A stretch of DNA of 64,000 nucleotides from Parietichytrium sp. I65-24A (Eukaryota > Sar > Bigyra > Thraustochytrida > Thraustochytriidae): the NCBI GenBank assembly GCA_012862575.1, contig BLSF01000066.1:62001-126000 (forward strand). The letters are read 5' to 3'. This document shows, piece after piece, positions 11,801 to 19,599 of this stretch; position 1 is the first letter of the stretch; every line of letters starts with the position of its first letter. The notes under the pieces were generated by a model. The model saw only the letters and a list, made by a program, of their open reading frames with translations, had not been told where the DNA came from and did not search any database. The position numbers and the translations under genes were made by a program.

Positions 11801-14800
11801 CGAGCGTCTCGTTGCTCTCCTTGAACTTATTACACAAACCTGGGATTGTGCACGATTTGAGAGCGTTGGGATCGTCGAAGGTGCGCTTCATGTGCCCTTT
11901 CCAGAAGGAATCCACAGCAAAAAACTTTTTGCTTTCCACAGGGAGCTGTCGTTGAATGTCCGGGGCAGAGAAAATGGTTTCAAGGTACATCCATCCGCGC
12001 TGGCACACCAGCCATTCGTCAAGCGTCTCTTGAAACACAACTAGACGCTTTCGCCAGCCTTCAACAACGTCTTTGATGCCGGCCACGTATCGAGAACCCA
12101 TGATGGTGCTGATGGTGACGAGAGAATCGTCAAGATTCACAACTACCTCTTCGACGCTGCCCAAAATGTACACGTCCTTTTGTTCCTTGTAGTCTTTCAC
12201 TTCAAGCTCGGAGGACTTCCAAATCTCCTCGATCTTTGTTAGCATCTCTTCAAGCACCATTTCTTGTGCTGCAGCAACAGCGATGCCTTGAATTTCTTCC
12301 TCGAATTGTCCGATGTTGTTCTCGATGAGCTTTGCAAGGGTAAAGCCCTCCACGTTTTTGATCTGATAGCCCACCATTTCGTGTATTTTCTTCCAGTGGC
12401 GCTCTTGAAGGGAGTCCGAGCAAAGCGCGACAATCACAGGAAGAGTTATCTGCACGCTGTTGACAGCATCTTTCAGACGGACTGCGGACGATGCATCTGG
12501 AAGAGCCCTTTGAGCTTTAAATGCCGTCTTGCTGTGCAGCTTGACCTGCTTATCCATCTCCTCGGCATCCAAGTCCTTGAATTCGGTACCCATCCATTGC
12601 TTCAAGAGCTTGTCCCACGATTTAATACCCTGCCAGAGGTCCAACTTGACTTTCAAGTCGGCATTGACTTCCTCAATCAGCTCGAATTCGCTCACCTCCA
12701 GGTCCAGGTAGCTCTGGTTGCTCTGCAAAACCTCAATCTCGTGCTTGAGGTTTTCGGCCTTGGCGTTTTGTTTTTCCATAAAGGCCACCAGCTCTTCCAT
12801 ATTAGAGGTCGCCTGCTGAATGGCCGGATTGTCCAGTTGCTCGCGCAGGGACACAATCTCCTTCTCCATCTTCGGAACCTGGCTGTTTATGAGCTTAATG
12901 AACCTCGCAGTGTCTTCTTCCTTTCGCGCTTCGCACTGCTCCACGGTGCTCGTGACCTGTGTCAAAAGGTCGGTAAACATGCGGATATGAGCGACCTCTT
13001 GTTCCGGTATTTCCCAGTTGTGGCGGCTCAAGATATTCCCCAGCTGCTTAATTTGGCTAGCACGATCACCAAGCGATTGCAAGTCCTCGGTAATCTGAAC
13101 CAGGAATTTGCATTTGTTGGTGAACTCCGCGACTGTTTTCGGTTCGTACAAGGCATTGTCCTTCGCAATGTTGATTTCCTCTATGAGCTCCTTTGCTTCC
13201 ACATTCATAATCTTTGGAATCACTTCCTTCACAGCCATGAGGCAAAGGTGTGGGCTTGGCATCAATTGGGTTTTCAGGGCGTGCGAGTCGACCAAAAAAA
13301 TGCCAATGTCTGCGGAGATGGGAATGCCCCCAAATTCGTTCTCCTGGCCACGAAACCTTTCGATAAGTTCCTCAAACACACTGAGCTCAACGTTTCTAAA
13401 CTCTTCAACTGCATTGTCTTGTTTGCTCTCGTTTTCGGCAAACGTGTCTCGGAAGGGCTCAAAAACTTTGACATAGTCCTCGGCTTCGTTTACTGCGTTC
13501 CGCAAATCTCGAAATATAATCTGCTTGAGGGCCACGAACTCCTTCTGGTTGAGAATAATGGAGTCGATCTCGATGTCCTCCATGCCACCATCGCCACCGT
13601 CGTTGGCTACGCTGCCGTCCCCCTCTTTGTTTGCGACCTGAGTATATGGGGCAAGCTCCTCGTGCGTGATTAGTCGCTCGCAACCTGTGAGGAGTCCGAC
13701 CGCCTCGTTGATAGATTCGTCCAAGACTTGTGCAAGCGTATCAAAGTCTGGGTTCAACTGTAAAATGAGGGAAGGCTCTGTCTCGTCCGGTTGCGAGACG
13801 CCTTCCTCCTCAGAGGGGCTATCAGACTCCTTGAGCTCTATGGAAGACCGCGGGGACGATTCGTTTCTCACAAAGTTTACCTTCGCGACAAACATAGGAG
13901 TAACGATCTTACCGCCTTTCTTCTGGTTGATTACAATCTCCTTCTTCTTCTCCTCGTTGATGCGAACAACGCGCGGTGGCTTCACCTTTGGATTGACCGA
14001 CTCAGAGAATAGCTTTGTAGAATGGTGCGCCATGTCTACCAACGTTACATTCATCTGAAATTCCACCAAGCGAATAAACTTGGCAAGCTTTTTGCATTCG
14101 GTGCGAAGGGCGGCTCGCTCCATAAATGTCATTTTATGGTCAGCAACAATGCTGTTGTGTTCGAGAAACTCGTCCAAAACTTGGTCGCACGCATCGCGAA
14201 CGACCTGCCTCGACTCGTCCGAGAACTGAATTATTGTCGCTTGAAGCCGCTCCCGATGGAACTTTTGCGCCTCTCGGAATCCGTCAACAGTATAAGTAGC
14301 CTCTTTGTCCACGTACAACAGGCGAGTGCTTCCGATGCCGATACACATCTCCCTGATGCGTAGCAAAGAGGTTCTTAGCCTCGCGTTGAGGATGAACAGC
14401 TGCTTTTCGAGAACCTCAGACGCGATCTTGCGTTTCCCGCCTCGCACGTTCCGTTTCCACATGGTGAAGTTCTTCCATATCCTGAATTTGGCAAAGAACG
14501 TAATGCTTTTCATTTTGGTGAAAACCCTGTACTCATGCTCCCACAGATCCATCGGAGTAAACTCTGCTTGCGAGTTTGTAAAATGTGTGACTCCTTCCCT
14601 GCTCATCGTAAAATAGTCCCGCGGGTCAATTTCGCTGTGTTCAACCACGTGGAGCTCATATACGCTGTTAAAAGCGGCTTTGGGCTCTAAATAAAAAAAG
14701 CAGCCTTGCTCGAATGCCATTACCTGATCCTGGCTCAGCTCCAGACACCGCAGGAACGAGCATTCTTCCAACAGTTGCGCGGCCGCCCTAAGCGACTTGG

Positions 14801-15233
14801 CGCTGCCTCGCACTCCGTTGGACGGTGACGCCGCTGGAGCTTGCTTGCACTCTTCCATCTCCAGTGCCGTTTCGGTCTCTGCACGCACATCTCCCGGCGC
14901 ATTTCCGCCCGCGAGGCTCTCCAGCTTGGTCTTCTTCTTCATCTTCATTCCTAAACCAAGCGCCGGCGACGACTGCGTGGTTTTTGCATGTTTGCTTCTC
15001 ACCAGCCCCTGTGCAAACTGTTGTTGTTGTTGTTGTTGCTGCTGCTGCTGCTGATGTGGAGATTCAACTCGTCTCTTGATGGGGGAGAGAGATTCTCGAG
15101 AGCCCCTCGGCACTAGTACAGCCTGCGAGTTTGGAGTTTGCCCGGTGCTCAGCTGACCTGCGCCGCCGTACAGACGATTCGCAAGCCGCGACCGGGGCGT
15201 GTCCTTGCCACCGGCCTTGCCATTGTCGCCCAT
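2808..15233 (-). CDS. Axonemal dynein heavy chain, single exon, inner-arm (DNAH6/DNAH7-like) type
   Basis: A 4141-aa motor ATPase that would drive microtubule sliding in the flagellum. Four Walker A motifs are visible: AAA1 GPAGTGKT (Lys ~1433), AAA2 GPTGGGKT (Lys ~1713), AAA3 GVTGTGKT (Lys ~2080) and AAA4 GVGGSGKQ (Lys ~2442). A heptad-rich stalk with the microtubule-binding tip follows at ~2640-2960, then AAA5, AAA6 and the C-terminal domain ending in ALLNLDE. Length and C-terminal style (GVYVYGMCMEGARFD) suit single-headed inner-arm heavy chains; DNAH6 is my closest guess, the subclass is not proven. The longest frame begins at a TTG (15257). The first ATG (15233, G at -3 and +4) is preferred. 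Odd features: about 12 Gln at residues 61-72, and an acidic Glu/Asp/Ala insert at ~3418-3447. No intron in 12.4 kb. Confidence 0.97.
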   Translation of the reverse strand: MGDNGKAGGKDTPRSRLANRLYGGAGQLSTGQTPNSQAVLVPRGSRESLSPIKRRVESPHQQQQQQQQQQQQFAQGLVRSKHAKTTQSSPALGLGMKMKKKTKLESLAGGNAPGDVRAETETALEMEECKQAPAASPSNGVRGSAKSLRAAAQLLEECSFLRCLELSQDQVMAFEQGCFFYLEPKAAFNSVYELHVVEHSEIDPRDYFTMSREGVTHFTNSQAEFTPMDLWEHEYRVFTKMKSITFFAKFRIWKNFTMWKRNVRGGKRKIASEVLEKQLFILNARLRTSLLRIREMCIGIGSTRLLYVDKEATYTVDGFREAQKFHRERLQATIIQFSDESRQVVRDACDQVLDEFLEHNSIVADHKMTFMERAALRTECKKLAKFIRLVEFQMNVTLVDMAHHSTKLFSESVNPKVKPPRVVRINEEKKKEIVINQKKGGKIVTPMFVAKVNFVRNESSPRSSIELKESDSPSEEEGVSQPDETEPSLILQLNPDFDTLAQVLDESINEAVGLLTGCERLITHEELAPYTQVANKEGDGSVANDGGDGGMEDIEIDSIILNQKEFVALKQIIFRDLRNAVNEAEDYVKVFEPFRDTFAENESKQDNAVEEFRNVELSVFEELIERFRGQENEFGGIPISADIGIFLVDSHALKTQLMPSPHLCLMAVKEVIPKIMNVEAKELIEEINIAKDNALYEPKTVAEFTNKCKFLVQITEDLQSLGDRASQIKQLGNILSRHNWEIPEQEVAHIRMFTDLLTQVTSTVEQCEARKEEDTARFIKLINSQVPKMEKEIVSLREQLDNPAIQQATSNMEELVAFMEKQNAKAENLKHEIEVLQSNQSYLDLEVSEFELIEEVNADLKVKLDLWQGIKSWDKLLKQWMGTEFKDLDAEEMDKQVKLHSKTAFKAQRALPDASSAVRLKDAVNSVQITLPVIVALCSDSLQERHWKKIHEMVGYQIKNVEGFTLAKLIENNIGQFEEEIQGIAVAAAQEMVLEEMLTKIEEIWKSSELEVKDYKEQKDVYILGSVEEVVVNLDDSLVTISTIMGSRYVAGIKDVVEGWRKRLVVFQETLDEWLVCQRGWMYLETIFSAPDIQRQLPVESKKFFAVDSFWKGHMKRTFDDPNALKSCTIPGLCNKFKESNETLDKIQKSLEDYLETKRAAFPRFYFLANDELLEILAQTKDPQAVQPHLRKCFDALVELDFGSKPGSIDIEAMISPEGERIELGKNLKARGNVEDWLSAVESHMKISLQKLMKVGLLDYPTKPRRQWVLEHPGQIVATAAQMTWVQGTEAALRHETDPEGEMGKWYQTNLDELQALIELIRGELTKRQRSVIVALVTTDVHARDIVETLYKEKVTEVGNFTWQMQLRYYWDADVDDCRVRHSDAVINFGYEYQGCTTRLVITPLTDRCWMTITGSYGLKLGAAPAGPAGTGKTESSKDLAKALGVQCIVFNCSDQIDYKMMGKLFRGLAQTGAWTCLDEFNRIDIEVLSVVAQQLLLLRQGRLEGKDRIVFMGIDIALKDHHVIVTMNPGYAGRTELPDNLKVCFRPVSMMVPDYALIAEIMLFAEGFGDAKTLSRKMIKLFHLSSQQLSQQPHYDYGLRAVKSVLVMAGGLKRGNPHVSEDVTLIRALRDSNVPKCLSEDLPLFRAIVSDLFPGVVVPTDDYGIFQTAIEEEIKKANLQLVPSFITKVIQQFDVFNVRFGATIVGPTGGGKTTCWKILKAAMGNMRDRGVADERFQHCEATVLNPKCITMGELYGEFNELTQEWHDGLASTIMRKAVNDCNGTDEIKRWTVFDGPIDALWIENMNTVLDDNMTLCLANGERIKLKVQMKCLFEVMDLAVASPATVSRLGVMYMSPDDLGWRALVTSWLNSEIFPKQVPQYIKDYIYETFDTFVDKALKFIRRNCAEPVATLNGDLVVSMCKLFESLFQPKMGVRLFGPELNAEGGSENNEDLKEADAKKLVDKLILFSLVWGVGGSITFEGWEGFDQMVRAAFEEAERKVQLPPQGVVYDYWVDIRDEPGGSWKSFEEIIPPFEYDSTLPYFQLLVPSVDTTRYAYVIRQLMKRERPVFLTGVTGTGKTSVITDTLSRCAPLPEDDPKSGMGIQTINISFSAQSISLVIQETIESKLEKKRKTLLGAPANRRIVVFVDDVNMPLVEEYGAQPPVELLRQFLDMKGFYDRDKLFWKDIENTMLMVCAAPPGGGRNPVTPRFKRHFNILCMRPASDRTMQHIFRAILGGFAKGFSNDACKDLVNPIVSSVVEIFTRISKELLPTPAKSHYTFNLRDVSKVFQGILMVQPKKCNEPDVFALLFMHESMRVFHDRLINIEDKLWFTKLLIELTTKQLKIDMTHEKTFESDWPVMFCDFLRPGLALDERMYEYAKDSQKVIQVLEDNLDEYNMSNPSQMNLVFFKDAIEHISRISRIIRQPRGNALLIGVGGSGKQSCTRLASFMSGFECYQIELVRGYGLAEFHEDIKNLMIKTGVQGNNVVFLFTDTQIVEESFLEDINNVLNSGEIPNLFPQDEMDRILNDMIPVVKQMGIPETRENCRVQFISRVRDLLHIVLCMSPVGDSLRVRCRNFPSLINCTTIDWYMEWPKSALESVAQRFLSELSVEPEVRDALVAICGEIHTSVIDISEEFYQKLRRRIYTTPKSYLDLIDLYRTMLKEKQEELLVVKQRMEVGVTKLNETNKIVDDLKEELKQLQPILVTKAAETEELIKRVNKDKGEAAVVEERVSADEAVVKKQAAEVAVVQADAQADLDKAMPALSKALKALDALDKKDITEIKSFSKPPPAVRTVMEAICILMDCKPDWDSSKKLLSDPNFMKNLQEYDKDNIPQAALKKVKKYVAMDVMQVENVKKVSVAATSLCMFVHAMDLYADVAKEVAPKMAVLDEMNKQMQQANALLAEKQKELQDVRDKVNALQSQLDATLQAKKELEDQSQLTKDRLVRAEKLTSGLASEGVRWNQTLANIAVDLQLLTGDVMISAGCISYYGAFTGPYRERLVEQWTERCKNLEIPCSESCSLQSTIGNPVQLRAWQIDGLPTDDVSADSALLVARGKRWPLMIDPQGQANRWIKNSESVNNLEVIKMSNPNLLRSLENGIRVGRPVLIEDLDEHIDPSLEPILQKAVFFQGGRKLIHLGDSDIDYDDNFKFYMTTKMPNPHYLPEVCIKVTLINFTVTFVGLTDQLLGDVVKAERPDVEEKKNKLVTTMAADAKQLKDLEAKILQLLSESKGNILDDEVLINTLADSKTTSAIIHERVEESKKTQVSIEEARALYRSVATRGAIIYFVVADLAQIDPMYQYSLSFFQALFNTCLRNAPKASDLEKRLSILLEYQTKYIFSQVSRGLFERHKSLFASLICFQILLVESHEISRMEFMHLLRGVGTVDRAGMSEIPEGANQLVSEQQWDNICAMDKDIILLKKSEGSESDEAEADAGAEEGADAGESEFRPFEGLAASISEHFEDGWRTWIESDAPYFETLPDGFEDRLTKFQKLMIVKVFKEESLLVAINAFVESNLGRSFVEFPPVQMEDVYAGTSSFTPLIFVLSQGADPTSMLLKFAKEKGYGERLHVISLGQGQGPHAERLVENSVKNGDWVLLQNCHLAKSWMPSLEKIVLGLEENQDVIDPDFRLYLTSFPAVYFPVTVLQSGVKLTNEPPKGLRANLIRSFDNNIVTETSWEACLKPLPWKKLLVGFSFFHALVQERRKFGPLGWNIRYEFNDTDLETSVSVLQRFLDEQPTVPWDALVYVTGQINYGGRVTDDWDRRCLMGILAKFCSPEILDDSYKFSESGLYFAPPEGEFAEVVKYLKNLPMVDDSEVFGMHKNAEITFQKAESSTMISTMLALQPRESGGGSGPSSDEIVLSLVAEIDAQVPALLDREQAGPNTFVVLDSGLISSLDTVLSQEMVKFNKLIRTMRSSLRELARAIQGLVVMSMDLDKMYTAFLINKVPELWPSFASRKPLMSWVKDMIFRVDFLRTWLSEGQPTVFPLQAFFFPQGFMTGTLQTHARKYHVAVDELTFRNTVINKEVQDIVEPPEDGVYVYGMCMEGARFDRETEQMAQSQLGQMFTPIPPVHLIPSVNYKPSPKDYACPVYKTSDRQGVLSTTGMSTNFVLAVYIPTDLDPNVWIMLGCAALLNLDE
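15018..15053 (-). repeat. CAG/CAA trinucleotide repeat encoding poly-Gln in dynein
   Basis: Twelve Gln codons on the minus strand: six CAG, then five CAA, then one CAG. They lie in the low-complexity N-terminal leader of the dynein heavy chain. The tract is interrupted, so it is less slippage-prone than pure CAG. Confidence 0.9.
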
Positions 15234-15500
15234 GTCTGCTTGCCCTTTCTTTAGCAATTAGCCTCACTTGTGCCCGTCGTCTCTTTCGCTTTGTTCCCCT
15301 TCCACCCCGCTGACTCTTTTCCCTGCGTTCAATAGCTCCTTTCGCTCTCTGTTCCGAGCCCGAGCTGAGTGAGTCTCTTGATGATGATGTGTCCTTCTCC
15401 TTCTCCTCCTCCTTCTGTTGCTGTTGCTGTGATTTTGACAGGTGCCTTGGCGAGCAAACACAAGACCACCACTCTTTGACTCTCCACAACTCTTTGACTC

Positions 15501-15532
15501 GCCAAGTCGCCGAGTCGCCGAGTCGCCGAGTC
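15501..15532. repeat. 8-bp tandem repeat, unit GCCGAGTC x4
   Basis: Four head-to-tail copies of GCCGAGTC, the first with one mismatch (GCCAAGTC), in the dynein upstream region. Confidence 0.85.
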
Positions 15533-15565
15533 GTAGGCTGCGCACGCGTTGTGAATGTACAAACG

Positions 15566-15573
15566 TATATATA
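15566..15573 (-). promoter_or_regulatory. Possible TATA box of the dynein gene
   Basis: TATATATA about 335 bp upstream of the dynein ATG. It is palindromic, so orientation is assigned only from the neighbouring gene. No transcript evidence. Confidence 0.25.
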
Positions 15574-15690
15574 CTCTCACGCGATTGCCGGATGCCCACG
15601 GATGCCCACGGTCACTGTCTGGCGCTAACGTTCTCGCCAGTACCGGTAATCCCGACCCTTCTCTGATGAGTCAGATGCTCAATGATGGAT

Positions 15691-15820
15691 GTAGAATGTG
15701 TAGAATGCAGAATGTAGAATGTTGAATTGGTCTGCTAGAGTCGAGACGCTGTTGGGGTGAAGAGGGTGAAGGAAGGAATCGAGTCAGACTCTCTACATTC
15801 TATACATTCTGCATTTTACA
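15691..15820. repeat. Imperfect inverted repeat of TAGAATG/CATTCTA units
   Basis: The left arm (15691-15722) carries several TAGAATG-like units in tandem. The right arm (15793-15820) is its near reverse complement, with one mismatch and a 2-nt insertion over about 24 nt. The loop is about 70 nt. It could form a cruciform or an RNA hairpin. Confidence 0.7.
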
Positions 15821-16816
15821 TGCGGAAAGCGGGAATGAAATGGCGAATGAATTGAATGAATTGAAGTGCACTTACCTTGTCAAACACGATTCGAGCGGCA
15901 GCTGTCCATCTGTCTGTCTGTGTTTCCTCCCGTCTTTCGTCTTTCGTCTTTCGCGTCTCGTCTCGTCTCTCGTCTTCTCGCGCGCGGTGGGCTTCGAGCT
16001 ATCTATACAACTTGCATACAAATGACAAGGACTTGGTATTGAACGCATTGCAAAATCAGCAAAATGCAATTGATTGTATTACTGTGAGTGATTTTTTTTT
16101 GTGGTGCGTTCCGTTCCCCTCTGACGGTTACCAGGTCCCACCAGTATCTGCTAAGACCCCAGCTCCTAAGCGCGGCTCGCGAACCGGGTTCTTCGCGGCT
16201 CGTTCGGGTTCCGCAGGTGGAGACTGCGTGGCGTGGCGGGCCGGCGCTGGGTTCCTGGCCGGCTCTTCCCCGCAATCGCCGGGTTCCCCACTCTTGCCGT
16301 TGGAACCGCTGTGCGAGTCATTGTATTGCATTCGTTGCGAGAACCTCACTCTCCCGGTTCTTCTTCCAACGTCACTTTTTCCCAGTGGTAACGGTCACCC
16401 AGCGAAATTGTTAACGAATCCAAGCACTTGGTGTTAAGAGCATCGGTAGAGGAGCAAGAAGCGCCAACGGTCATCCAGGGAACGAAGGGAACGAAAAGTG
16501 TTCGCGAATAGGAGAGAATGTGGTTTATTCTTCGCGAATTAAATCGGGATTTTTGCAATTTTTTGCAAGCATTTTTAGATCCGATTGGATTCACGTTTTT
16601 CGAAGTATTAGTTCACAGTCAAAATTGAAAGTTTCATTCTTTCATTCATTCTTTCTTTCGGACAACTTAAAAATTAACTAACTTGTGATACTCGAGTACT
16701 TGAGTACATACGTATGCAACTTGGCAAGTAGGGTGCGACATAGCTGGCAGGGTAGAGTGAGATCCGAGTGCAGAGTGTGTAGTAAGTGGCGGTGGGCCAA
16801 GTCCAAACAGCAAAAG

Positions 16817-17899
16817 ATGTCTGGAGATCTGTGCGAGCGAGTGCAGAAAGTTGTGTCCTCCACAGCAGGTATATTTTGTGGACAAAGCTTTGTAATCAGA
16901 GGGCAAAAGTACAGAGTGCTGCAGCTACTGGCCGAGGGCGGGTTCGGGAATGTGTATCTTGTGCATGGGAATCCGTCGGGGGCGAGGTCAGGGAGCAAGC
17001 AATATGCTGTGAAGAAGATGTTGGCGCAGACTTCCGAGCAGCTGAAGGACGCCAAATGGGAGATCAAGGTGCACCAGACGGTCGGCAACGAGAATGTCAA
17101 TTTGATGCCTCTGCTATCGGCGGACATTGTCAGAGTTAGTGCATCCAGACACGAGGTGTTCCTAGTGTACCCGCTCATGAGCGGCGGGACCTTGGCTGAG
17201 GCTCTCACAGCCAAAGCCCGGGCTCGCCAAGAGTTCCCTGAGAAGCAGGCGTTGCGGTACTTTTTGCAGGTAGCCAACGGGCTTCTGGAGTTTCACAACC
17301 AGTCCCCGCCGCTCGCACATCGAGACATCAAGCCACATAACGTTTTGATGGATGACAACGATAACGCCGTGTTGACTGACTTTGGGAGCACGACTTTGGC
17401 TCGAGCTGATATCGACACCAGAACAGCTCGCTTGGAGCTGCAGGAGCGCGCAGCAAAATATTCCTCGATGGCGTACCGCGCACCAGAGTTGTGGGAGCCA
17501 CTCGAAGGGAAGCAGGTCGACGAGCGAAGCGATGTTTGGAGCATGGGTTGCCTCTTGTTTTCAATGTTGTTCGGGCAGGGATATTCGCCGTTTGAGTGCA
17601 GTTTCTCGAGCAACGCTTCTCGTCGCGAGGCATTGGACCCTTTTGGAGCAGGGAGCTACAACTCCGGGGGACACGCATCTTCCGGTGCCGTTGCTTCAGT
17701 GGCGAATGTTCGAGACTGCACCTATCTTGCAGTTATTGGGACTGTACCCATGCCTCCCACGCACTCTCGGTCGCAGAAAATGATCGACCTGATGTTATGC
17801 ATGCTGGAGAAAGACCCCACAAAGCGGCCCACGCTAACCGCTGTGATTTCCAGAGCCACGGCAATCGAAGGCGGAGAGAGTGGCGTTGCTGTATTTTAA
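16817..17899 (+). CDS. Serine/threonine protein kinase, STK16/NAK family
   Basis: 360 aa, close to STK16 (about 305 aa). Visible kinase motifs in order: glycine loop EGGFGNV (~40-46), the VAIK-type lysine in YAVKK (~68), the catalytic loop HRDIKPHNVL (~168), DFGS (~188), an activation segment with YRAPELW, the DERSDVWSMGCLL helix, and the closing DPTKRP. LELQERA before YRAPEL and the DERSDVWS motif are typical of STK16-like NAK kinases, which act on Golgi/secretory traffic in animals. That role is known for the family, not shown here. The open frame extends upstream to a GTG at 16685; the first ATG is 16817. Unlike animal STK16 there is no MGxxxC acylation motif at this start. A ~50-residue Ser/Gly-rich insert lies between FGQGYSPFE and the C-lobe end. 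Confidence 0.93.
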   Translation: MSGDLCERVQKVVSSTAGIFCGQSFVIRGQKYRVLQLLAEGGFGNVYLVHGNPSGARSGSKQYAVKKMLAQTSEQLKDAKWEIKVHQTVGNENVNLMPLLSADIVRVSASRHEVFLVYPLMSGGTLAEALTAKARARQEFPEKQALRYFLQVANGLLEFHNQSPPLAHRDIKPHNVLMDDNDNAVLTDFGSTTLARADIDTRTARLELQERAAKYSSMAYRAPELWEPLEGKQVDERSDVWSMGCLLFSMLFGQGYSPFECSFSSNASRREALDPFGAGSYNSGGHASSGAVASVANVRDCTYLAVIGTVPMPPTHSRSQKMIDLMLCMLEKDPTKRPTLTAVISRATAIEGGESGVAVF

Positions 17900-18137
17900 T
17901 TATTATCCACGAAGTTGTGTTGGCTGCTGTTGGTCTTGATCAATGTCAAAGGCTGCTTCTGTACGTGGCGCCACAACCTTTTGAATGAATGCATGCTTTG
18001 CACATTAAAAAAAAAGAACAGGTGGGGAAGGGAGGAAACCAAAGAATGAGCAAATTTTAATTTTTTCCCTAACGGTTCGCCGTGTGAGATACTGATTGAT
18101 ACTGATACAAGAGCAACATTTTCTATTTTGTTTTACC

Positions 18138-18722
18138 TCAGCAGGGAATCTCCATCTGCAAATCTTGCACTTCGTATGTTGCACCGGAGCTGAGAGGATG
18201 GCTATAGAGCACGGTGCCTGAGACAGTCATGGTTGTCTTGGAGTAAGTTATGCACTCTGCTACTATCGCCGAAGATGTGACCGCAAGTAAAGCTGAAGGC
18301 GTGAACACGGATTTCACATCAATAGGGAAGTCCACGACCTCCTTCGCAGGGAGGGTCACCGGAGTGTCGGAAAGCAGCTCAACAGAAATTGGGCCCCGAG
18401 TCAAGAGCAGGTCCACCTTCTCTATCTCGATGGCCAGATAGTTGGTGTTTGTTACTTGTGGCGTGAGTTTGCCTTCCAGCTTAATTCCAAACCCAGACCC
18501 GGAGCTTGAGTACGACTCCAGCTCGAATGTTTCCGAGGAAACGGTGCCCATGGTCACGTCCACGTCCCTTGGCGCGATGAAAAATGCAGTCAGGCCTCCA
18601 GCCAGACCGAGTAAGCCCACCACTCCGAGCGCTATCCAACCTTTCTTGGACATGCACGGCTTCGACTCGTACTCGAGCTCTTCCCCTGTGGGCACCGCCA
18701 CGGCAACTTTCACATCGCCCAT
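18138..18722 (-). CDS. Small single-pass membrane protein with LEA-2-like domain
   Basis: 194 aa. A short acidic cytosolic segment is followed by a basic patch (SKKGW), one transmembrane helix (~28-50, rich in Gly/Leu/Val) and a ~140-residue beta-rich luminal or extracellular domain. That domain has the TNxNYLAIEIEKVDL pattern typical of LEA-2/NDR1-HIN1-like proteins. These are known as membrane-anchored stress-related proteins in plants, with relatives in many protists; the role here is unknown. The long frame starts at a GTG (18851). The first ATG, 18722, has A at -3 and G at +4 and is preferred. It converges with the kinase gene and shares only short 3' flanks with it. Confidence 0.75.
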   Translation of the reverse strand: MGDVKVAVAVPTGEELEYESKPCMSKKGWIALGVVGLLGLAGGLTAFFIAPRDVDVTMGTVSSETFELESYSSSGSGFGIKLEGKLTPQVTNTNYLAIEIEKVDLLLTRGPISVELLSDTPVTLPAKEVVDFPIDVKSVFTPSALLAVTSSAIVAECITYSKTTMTVSGTVLYSHPLSSGATYEVQDLQMEIPC

Positions 18723-19599
18723 CTTGTAAGCGCCAATCTGCCCTCGATGCTCTCCTGCTTCCCCTGCTTTGCCCAAGTTCTCGAGTACTATTGTCCGCTT
18801 CTCTGCTTCTCTGCTTTCCGCTCTGACCAACACTGACCAACACTGACCCACATTGACTTGTCTTCTTCTCCCATGTGCTTTTCACAATCAAGCTATAAAC
18901 GCTACGTCTACTGCTCAGATAGTGCTATGATTAAAGCAATAATGCACACATTCACAGTTCAGCTTTTCAACTCGACAAAACCACAAGAAATCACAACTCT
19001 GCTTGACGATGCTTGACGAAAGACTACTGTTCTTGAGAGTTGACATTGAACTACAGACGGGGCACCGACACCGAGTTCATTCACAGCCACGTGAGTTTTA
19101 GTTCAAAGTGGCCATCTCGTCCGATCCAAAAGTGATATCTTCGAACAGCTGTGACTTCTTGATTTACAGTAAGGGTTTGCCAAGGCTTTGCCAATCACGA
19201 TTGGAGGTGTGCGCCATGGTTTTGCCTAATTAAGCTGTTTTGACGCCTGAGGTGTGCGAGATTGGTGTTCTGATCTCGTTTTCTTGGATCACTTTGTTGT
19301 TCATTTGAGATTGTTGATGAAGATCAAGGGGGAACTTATCATCATCATCATCATCAATCAGTTTTGACTGTGACCAAGAGAAGAGACTGTGTACTGAGTA
19401 CCGGTACAAAAGTTGAAAAGGAATTCAGAGTCGATAGTCGTGAGGTTTTCTCAATCAAGAGCCTTTGGTTTGCAGCAGGTTGGATAGGTTTTGCTTTGAA
19501 AGCCACTCACGGACTGACTCGCTTCGACGCTGTGAGGTTACGCGAGTGAGCACGAGTAAAAGAAAGAAAAGAGAAAACAAAAAATGGAAGGTTTAACTT
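18723..19599. other. Intergenic region upstream of the LEA-2-like gene
   Basis: About 880 bp. It includes a (TCA)n run near 19339-19360 and a GTAC cluster at 19391-19409. No convincing ORF or RNA; the 61-aa frame at 19364 looks random. Confidence 0.5.

Larger units (their letters stand above)
15234..16816. other. Divergent intergenic region between dynein (-) and kinase (+)
   Basis: About 1.6 kb holding the promoters of both genes. It contains an 8-bp tandem repeat (15501-15532), a TATATATA block (15566-15573), an imperfect inverted repeat of TAGAATG units (15691-15820) and a CGTCTTT/CGTCTC pyrimidine microsatellite (about 15929-15980). ORFs here are short and repeat-driven; I call no gene. 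Confidence 0.6.

Noticed and set aside
12264-13673. 469-codon open frame on the plus strand opposite dynein
   Set aside because: It is antisense to a well-supported coiled-coil part of the dynein coding sequence. Leu/His/Phe-rich composition is what reverse translation of Glu/Lys/Gln-rich protein gives. The same holds for 6414-7400.
15234-15257. Upstream TTG start for dynein (and similar GTG/TTG starts of the kinase, LEA-2-like, Myb-like and SOD frames)
   Set aside because: Non-ATG starts are improbable here; each gene has a nearby in-frame ATG, several with good context.
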